NCBI GenBank assembly: GCA_030280995.1
Contig: JASXTE010000015.1
Coordinates: 4,699,001 to 4,763,000 of the forward strand
Reading direction: 5' to 3'
Source: Hemileia vastatrix
Lineage: Eukaryota > Basidiomycota > Pucciniomycetes > Pucciniales > Zaghouaniaceae
DNA length: 64,000 nucleotides
Positions within the stretch are counted from its first letter, which is position 1; each line of letters opens with the position of its first letter. The translations under genes and the position numbers were made by a program. Shown here piece after piece: positions 57,401-64,000 of the stretch. The notes beneath the pieces are model-generated. The model made no database searches and was not told where the DNA came from. It saw only the letters and a program-made list of their open reading frames with translations.

Positions 57401-60309
57401 ACAAGGCCAAGCTCATTTGTACCATGTGCAAAAGCCATTGCAAAAGCTTTAATTAATTCCAAAATATTATCTTTCTCAGTTTTACTTATCTGAGTGCCAA
57501 ATGATGCTTTTGAAATTTCTGTTTCCAGAAGTTCCATCTCATTGGATTCCCTTCCTTTACATGGGGAATTTGTTACTGACTCAATGTGTAAGACTGTGTT
57601 AAAAGAATTTATTTTAAATTTCCTCTTACCATTCATGCCAATTGTAAAATTGTTATTAGCAGGGTCTAATTTTACACCAAATTTAGTCAGAATATCATTT
57701 CCAATGATAAAACAGTTACTACAGTTAGTATTATCCATTACTACACAGTCACAAGTTACTCTTACATAACCATGTTGATGTTTAAAAGAAACAGCAGCTT
57801 TGTATTTACCAATGGGGTGTAGCACTGATACAAAACCTCTCCAATTTTTATTTTGAAGTGGCTCAAGCTTAAACTTATAGTTGCTATCAATTTTCTGTAA
57901 TGTATTAGTGGAAACAACAGAACCAGCAGCTCCTGTGTCCAGTACTATATTAACATTTTCACCAGAAATGATAGCTGGAACCATGATAGGTGTCATTCTA
58001 AAGTTATCAGCTTGTATATACTTAATGATTTCAGCATCCTCAAAATTCATTAAAGATTCATTTGAGTCCATATTTAATATTGGATTTTCAAAGATGGACA
58101 AATCATCTTCCAACATACAGACTTCATTTTCATCACTATATGAGATATTACTGTCATAATCACTTGATTCTTTACTTTTTTCAGTCTCAGTTTCAGATTC
58201 ACGTTGATTTTCAACAATATTTATGTTTTTCTCACATTTGTGACCTTTGACCCAAGGTTTGTTACACTTATAACAAGTATTTGTTTCATACTTCTTAGGT
58301 ACTACAGGTGCAGTAGGTTTTTTCTGTTTCTCCTGAAGTGTTTAAGAATTCTAAGTTTTTACAGGTTCAACATTTTGTTTATAAGTGGAATACCTTGATT
58401 CATACTTATGGTTTAATAATATTTCATTGCAAATATTAATAAAATCAGAATATTCAGTAACATTTAATGTTCTAGCTACAACAATGTCTCTGACAGATAT
58501 AGGTAATTTATATATTATCTTATCTTTCCATAAGTTAAAATCCATATGAGGCTCAATGGCTTTTAATATTTTATTTAAATTCATTAAAAATACCATAGGT
58601 TTGTCACTATTCAACAGATTATATCTAGTTTTCTCATAAATTCTCTGTTGTGTGAGTCTGAAATTAGAACCCCCAAATTGTTTTTCAATTAGTTGTTTTC
58701 ATTAAGCCCAAGAATAATCTTTACCCTCATTCAAAACAGCTTCAAACCATAATAAAGCAACATCCTTAAATAAAGAAATTAATTTTGATGTTATCTCTTC
58801 ATCTGGTAACTTATATGAGAATTTCAAGTTGTCAATTCTTTGAATAAAATGTTGCCAATCAGAACTGGCTTCCCCATCATAAGTTGGGTACTGATCTATT
58901 TTAGGCCAGTTCTTCTGATTGGATTTTATCTCACTAATCTTAGGTAAGTTCAACAACTCATTTACTTTTGATAAATGGTCTTGTATTTCCTCCTGCACGG
59001 ATTTGTGACTTTCATTTTCAGATTTGACACTACCACCAGATGGTTTCAATTGTGGTGGTATAGGGAAGGAATGAGATTCACTTTTGCCAATGAAAGGATT
59101 ATTATTATATTGATTATACTTATGATTATCCTGGTTCATTAGTAGATTGGCAGTTTCAATCTCAACTTTAGTTAATCTTTGTAGCAACTCAGAGACACTT
59201 TGATTTGTCTGGGCAAAAGATAACTTTGTTCTTGATTCAGTTTTCAATAAATGTGTTTCATATATTTTTTCTAACTCACAGAATTTGTTTGAAAGGTCAT
59301 TATATTTATTACTCAATGAATCATATTTAAGAGTTAGAGACAAATGTTCTTTCTCTAATTCTTTGTTACATGTTGCTAATTGAGAAATGTTTAATGTCAA
59401 GGATGAAATTGTATCACTAGTGAGCTTAACTGTCTGTTCCTCACAATCAGTCATTCTATTCCACAATGCTGAAACAATTCTATGGACAGTTGGATTATTG
59501 TTAAAATATTCCATGTCCTCCTTTTCAATTCTCTCATTCTCCTGTGAACTTCTCATCTCACTAGTAGGTGGTTTCAACTGAGGGTTAACTGTATTATCAT
59601 TGTAAATAGTACTGTTATTGTGGACAAAAGACAAGTCAGGTGTATCTACTCTAAAACCTAAATTTCTTAAATCCTCCTCTATTTTTTGCACAGATTTAAC
59701 ATCAATAGAATTACCTATATTGTAATTATCAGTATTATGTTCAATCTGAGAGGGTAATCTACTTACCAAGGGATGGTTGCCAGTCCTGATTTTTGGCGCT
59801 TTTTTCCTTTGTAAGGGTGAGCTGAGGAAGTCAGATGAGGGGGTGGATCCCTGTTGCAACTGTGGCTTGTCCACTGTTGGTGAAACCAGTCCCATTTCCA
59901 TTTGTCTACCAGGATTTTCTCCTGGGAGTGAGTTGACCCTCCTTGGATAGGGGGTTGCTGATTTGACTGACTGGGCTGGTCTCCCTTTAACTCTGCCAAT
60001 GCCTGATTCATCTGCTGAAACCCTACCTTGCAATTGTTTTGCAACTGCTCTACCTATTTGAACATGAGTGATTTTGATTCATCCAACTTCAGAACCTGTT
60101 TGGCCAGGTGGGACAGTTGATCCTGAAGAGGAGGAGACGTATTTTTTATAGTTATCTTTTTTATGAGGGTGTCCTTTTCCTCTATACTCATGCTTTCTGC
60201 CTGGGGCTACTGTTGGCCCTCCATGGTGATGTCCTGGAAAGTTTTTGTTAGCTTTAGACCTGGTATTATGAGCAGGATTTTCACTTACACTGTCCTGGGG
60301 AGCACTCAT
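54445..60309 (-). pseudogene. RT-2 gag-pol polyprotein, several stops and frameshifts
   Basis: One frame dominates. N-terminus MSAPQDSVSENPAHNTRSKA (60309) with stops before 60033; gag core KNWPKIDQYPTYDG (near 58900); zinc knuckle CYKCNKPWVKGHKC (near 58280); protease VLDTGAAGS (near 57945); reverse transcriptase YIDD (near 56880); RNase H YTDAS (near 56430); integrase NMDVVTGLP, VSERDPKF, HHPQTDGLAERM (55540-55200); chromodomain EYLLRFKNKSSEYDQWIP (near 54530). Breaks: in-frame stops near 60079, 58700 and 58349, and a pair of opposite frame changes between 55720 and 55560 across the integrase zinc finger. Most of pol (58116-55687) is one open frame of 809 codons. About 70% similar to RT-1 at protein level by eye. 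Confidence 0.9.
59763..60044 (-). CDS. +1 overlapping ORF within RT-2 gag
   Basis: Reads MQNNCKVGFQQMNQALAELK, then KWKWDWFHQQW and HPYKGKKRQKSG in the +1 frame relative to gag. It parallels the RT-1 and RT-3 +1 frames in motif order (W-x-W-D, then HPY-x-G-K). It ends at a strong donor-like site (CTTG|GTAAGT, 59761-59767), hinting that this frame may be spliced to downstream gag; I could not find an acceptor that works in all copies. Confidence 0.48.
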   Translation of the reverse strand: MQNNCKVGFQQMNQALAELKGDQPSQSNQQPPIQGGSTHSQEKILVDKWKWDWFHQQWTSHSCNRDPPPHLTSSAHPYKGKKRQKSGLATIPW

Positions 60310-60819
60310 ATTGTTAAAAATGACAATATTTTACGTCTACAAAAGGAAAAAACTCCATGGAATTAGTAGACAAAAGATATTAGCAATTATATTACTAATA
60401 AAAAAGCAATGGAGCTTACCCTAAATTTCTGTCTTTATTTATTTATATAAAATGTAAGAAAAATTCTAAAAAATCTGTTAAAAATATAATAATAAGTTTA
60501 ACTAAACCTCTATAAGGGTGAATAAGTAGCTTACCAAGCTTTAACCAAATACCAATTTAATTGGGTGTTATATTGGTGTCCAAATACCAAGTGAAATTGG
60601 GTTTATATTGGGTACAGTTACTACTGTAAATATCTAATTTTTATGATAAAAAATTAGTACAATTACTTTAAGGGTTCTTTTCCGCAATCAATGAGTTATG
60701 ATGACCCACTAATATTCAGCAGACCCAAATATTTGGGTTATTTTGAGCTGTACTAAGGTAAAAATCATGTCCCAAGGCTTATACTAAATAATAAGTAAAA
60801 TATAAGGAAAGACCCCAAT
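60310..60819 (-). other. RT-2 leader and primer-binding site
   Basis: Non-coding leader between the 5' LTR and gag. AATACCAA and AATTGGGT motifs repeat near 60540-60620. The RT-1 CAGTTGAC repeats are not present here. Confidence 0.6.
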
Positions 60820-61994
60820 GGTCAGTATAGTCTAGTATATAAGTATGATATAACAGTTTTTATTTATGGTCCTACTACTTATTGATAAATGATTTAGTGA
60901 TTAAACCTCAGGGGAAGACTAATAGAATAGTTATACTCAAATAAAACTCACAATACTTGGATTTAAATGCGTGCTAGTGGTGGAAAATAGATGAATAAAA
61001 TATAGTTATAGCTTATATAAAGATAATATCAATTTATAATGGCTTTATAATATATTTATGAATGCTAATAATTTTATTTTAGTTTTTTTTAATTGTAGTA
61101 AGTGAATGATGATAAATAACCGTCAAAATACCTCCTTACTTATACCCAAATCCACTGGAGTGCACAGACCTTCAATCCAGATGATGTCACTGCTATCCCC
61201 GGCAATTACAGCACTGTGACGGCCCATCACCTCCCCATGGCGTCCACTTCAAGCAGTTTCAACACCCAGACCTCCAGTAAGGACCCTCCATCACTATTAA
61301 TAATAACACTGATCCATACCATAAATAGAAAACCCAAATAAAAGCGGATACCATAAGGAAACAGGTAAAATAAACAATCAAAAAGAGATTTAATGAAACT
61401 AAAAGTATATAAAGGAAAAAAATAAAATTTCCAAGCCCCCAATAACATCCCCAAGCATCCACATTAACCCAGAAACATCCTTCCAACCCATAAATCCGTG
61501 AATAACCATCCAAGGAAGTAATTTTAGTTGTCCAAACTGGGTGTATGCGCCTGTTATAGGTGTCTATGCTTCTGTAGGCGTTGTGAGTCCACTGATTTTG
61601 TCCATATGACCTAAAATAAGCAGAAAAACAAAGGTTATAGGCTATTAAGGGGCTAAAACCCACTTATATACCTAAATATACATAATATACTGCATATTTC
61701 ACTGAATATGAGATTTATGTATACATATAAGCTTATGTATGTCAATAATTACTTCATATCACTTAAGATAAGTATATTATGACTCCATTAACACCTTAAT
61801 AAATATTATTAGGCCATGGATAAGCTATTTAAACTATTATAAGTTATATAATAGAATAATAATTATATATATATATAATAAAATAATATATATTATTATT
61901 TTAACCTTATTTTTAAGATATAAGCTTAATCTACTTAAGGTTATCTTCTTTTAAGCATAAGAAATACTCAGTCCTAAGGATATTTAGGCTGACA
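60820..61994 (-). repeat. 5' LTR of RT-2
   Basis: 1175 bp, pairs with 53147-54324. The terminal base next to the primer-binding site is changed (TGGTCAG on the plus strand where the partner has TGTCAG). Confidence 0.92.
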
Positions 61995-61999
61995 GCAAT

Positions 62000-62510
62000 A
62001 AAGCTCAGGATATATAGAGTGAGGAAAATGGCTGAGTATAAACCACAAGGAGCTATTTGGGGGAAAATTGGAACTCAAAATACATACACAAAGTTATCTT
62101 TAAAGGCCCTTCTGAGTAACCATGGGGGGCTGAGTGGGGCGCCCTAGGGGCCAAAAAAGGGCTAGGGGAAACAGAAAGACTTTTAACAGGTTTGCACATA
62201 TAATTTCCTTTCCATCTTTTGATGGGCTGCATTATATGATGGAATTATTTAAAACTAATTCAACCAACATAATTTATTTTACTGAATTCACTTGTACTTT
62301 GGTAGCATATGTCAGGTTGTAGAATATTTTATCATTAATCATGTAAACCAAATCAATTACAAAATCATCCCACTATTTTTTAACTCTGGCTTCCACATAG
62401 TGTCAAAAGTTCTGTGTCTTTCATAAGGAATATTGTTGAAGGGTCCTGATTTCTAGATGATTTTAACGGAGGTCCAACGGTGGTGATAGGTGGAATTTTT
62501 TGGGTTTCAA
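62000..62510. other. Insertion target between RT-2 and RT-5; no gene seen
   Basis: Short ORF 62134-62322 has no recognisable motif. Probably remnant DNA into which the flanking elements inserted. Confidence 0.4.
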
Positions 62511-63212
62511 AGTCAAGGTATGTATGAATTTATCTTTTTATTTACATTACCCAATTTAAAAAGGTAAAATGTTTGTAATTATTATTATAATTTATGATTT
62601 AGAATTATGTTAGAGTAAATTCTAAAGACAATAAATAAAATAATTAATTGATTAAAGTAATGGTGTAATAAAATATTAAGCAAGTTATGAATGTCAAAAA
62701 CAACCAGAAAAGGGAGGCCTTATATAGGTAAAAGAGAGATAAAGCACAGAGTTAACAAAGCCTATATACAGGAGTATGAGAGAAGAAAAAAAGAATATTC
62801 CAGAAGAATATTTTCAAATAATATGATTGTTCTAGAAAGAAGGTGTTTAAAATGTGTATTTACTGTATATGTCAGAAATAAATTGATTTATTTAAAAATT
62901 ACTGTAAGTGTCATTTTTAAATAAGTAATTTGAATTTCTTTTATAGATTTATTTTTATGTTTAATATTAAACTTTTATTTCTCTTAACCTGTCATGGAGC
63001 ATGGTTTTAAGAAAAAAAATATAAGGGACAATTAATGATAATTTAAATTTTTTACTAATTTTTCTTTTTTGTAACTAGTTAATTTATTTACAAGTAAGTT
63101 TAAAGTAAATATATTATAATTAATAATAATAATAATAAAAATAAAAAGGCATGACTTCATCCTAGTAAATAATTAATTATTTTACTAGGTAAATCTAGCA
63201 GCCTGGCTGACC
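62511..63212 (-). repeat. 3' LTR of RT-5 (RT-1 family)
   Basis: Minus-strand sequence starts GTCAGCCAGGCTGCTAGATTTACC and follows the RT-1 LTR start with scattered differences; the far end (ACCTTGAC, plus-strand GTCAAGGT at 62512) matches the RT-1 LTR end. Terminal bases are changed on both sides. ORF 62691-62924 is an LTR by-product also present in RT-1 (8073-8303). Confidence 0.78.
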
Positions 63213-64000
63213 TTCCCTCACTATAAAAAAATAAAAAAAAATGCTATGATTTTTTCTTTTTATATTTCTTTAGCAGAGTAGGAAGATTAGATATCTCCTT
63301 CCCAGGTATTTAAGAATCATATTCAGAAGATTTATTCTTGAATCTCAATAAGTATTCTGTACCTTTTTCAGCAGTAACTATTCTGTCATTTAGAATCTTA
63401 TCAATTTATTTTGTCTCAGTGATCTCATTAGGGGTCTTCTTTGGTCTTCCCCTCATTTTGGGAAATAATTCACTATTGGATGTGTAAGGTCCTAAAGGAG
63501 ATATTGGAAAAACAGGATGTTTTCTGTCATATGTAGAATACAAGATAACTTCAACTGCATTATAACAACTATTCTTATGACAACAAATGAACCTGCAAAT
63601 GGGTCTTCTAATTTATTATTACCTTGTAAATTGAAGTGTACTGTATAAATCAGTACTTCATCACCCTTTTTAAAAGTGTAATCTTTATGGGATTTGTCCC
63701 ATCTCTTCTTCTCATATTCAAAGGATTTTTCAATAAATTTTTGAGCATGACTTCTGCAAAGTTGTTGCATTTTAAGAAATTATTTTACACCAGGATGTAA
63801 ATCCAATTTAGGTATTTTTTTATTGAGAATTTGGGCAGGAGAGTTCGGAACATATCCTAGCCAAAGCTCAAAAGGCTTTTTCTGAGTAATAGAATGAGAA
63901 GTGCTATTATAAGAAAAATCCAAACCAGAAAGTATGGTAACTCAATCATGAGTAAATGTTTCATTGGCTTTGTACTAAAGGCCAAAGGCACAATACCTTC
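63213..64000 (-). pseudogene. RT-5 integrase C-terminus and chromodomain (runs off window)
   Basis: Minus-strand frames correspond to the end of RT-1 pol: FIEKSFEYEKKRWDKSHKDY, then GDEVLIYTVHFNLQGNNKL (63770-63492), followed by a broken chromodomain region (about 63480-63260, EYLLRFKNKSSEYDS-like). Stops and frame changes are frequent (for example near 63780 and 63565). The rest of the element lies right of the window. Confidence 0.8.

Larger units (their letters stand above)
53142..61999 (-). mobile_element. Complete Ty3/gypsy chromovirus RT-2
   Basis: 8.85 kb between target duplications GCAAT (53142-53146 and 61995-61999), read on the minus strand. 5' LTR 60820-61994, primer-binding site about 60808-60819 (ATTGGGGTC), coding region 60309-54445, polypurine tract GGGGTGAGGGAG (54325-54336), 3' LTR 53147-54324. 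The two LTRs differ at scattered sites, including short indels near 53370-53420 versus 61040-61090. Confidence 0.92.

Noticed and set aside
56562..58398. Plus-strand ORFs opposite RT-2 pol
   Set aside because: Antisense to conserved reverse transcriptase and protease sequence on the minus strand.
53557..61663. Membrane-protein-like ORFs in LTRs (53557-53993, 61227-61663, 41418-41954)
   Set aside because: They sit at the same place in three LTR copies and read as hydrophobic, stop-poor sequence by chance; no independent sign of translation.

Overview
This window is a transposon graveyard from a filamentous fungus, most likely a basidiomycete rust (Pucciniales) or close relative. The signs are very AT-rich DNA, short GTAAGT...TAG introns of about 50-100 bp, chromodomain Ty3/gypsy elements, a tnp2/CACTA-type transposase, and Tet/JBP-like 2-oxoglutarate oxygenases. 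I cannot name the species. I see no convincing host gene; nearly everything is mobile DNA, much of it nested and carrying stop codons or frameshifts.

Layout. 1-8556: Ty3/gypsy chromovirus RT-1 on the + strand (5' LTR cut by the window edge). 8557-9870: decayed gag of an older retroelement RT-4 on the - strand, into which RT-1 inserted. 10489-37375: the most interesting object, a putative ~26.9-kb giant DNA transposon with ~41-bp terminal inverted repeats (CACCACAG...CTGTGGTG) and a 3-bp AAT duplication. Its cargo, left to right, is: a ~5.9-kb gene-free AT-rich arm; a cluster of 13 hairpins (16379-17052); a Tet/JBP-like oxygenase gene (+); an acidic serine-rich multi-exon gene (-); a ~1.9-kb array of about 20 palindromes at ~100-bp spacing (24266-26203); an accessory gene A (-); a tnp2/CACTA-type transposase (-); a paralogous accessory gene B (+); and a SNF2 helicase (-). 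37678-42324: a solo gypsy LTR (duplication CCTAT) interrupted by a PIF/Harbinger element (37990-41459). 43.3-50.6 kb: remnant RT-3 (gag leader fragment and LTR), its LTR interrupted by a second Harbinger copy (46258-50017) that carries its own Tet-like oxygenase fragment. 50591-51600: a proline-rich ORF fragment of unknown origin, followed by hairpin-bearing tandem repeats near 52.6-53.0 kb. 53147-61994: complete gypsy chromovirus RT-2 on the - strand with GCAAT duplications. 62511-64000: the 3' end of another RT-1-family element (RT-5) on the - strand, running off the window.

How it fits together. The transposase, two paralogous accessory proteins, palindrome array and inverted termini look like the mobility machinery of the giant element. 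The oxygenase (a family that includes 5-methylcytosine and thymine oxidases) and the SNF2 ATPase look like chromatin- or DNA-modification cargo. Four of its five genes carry an apparent premature stop and the fifth a frame break, so this copy is probably dead and intact relatives must be sought elsewhere. Exon boundaries were set by hand from splice motifs and frame; protein-family calls come from motif recognition, with no database search.
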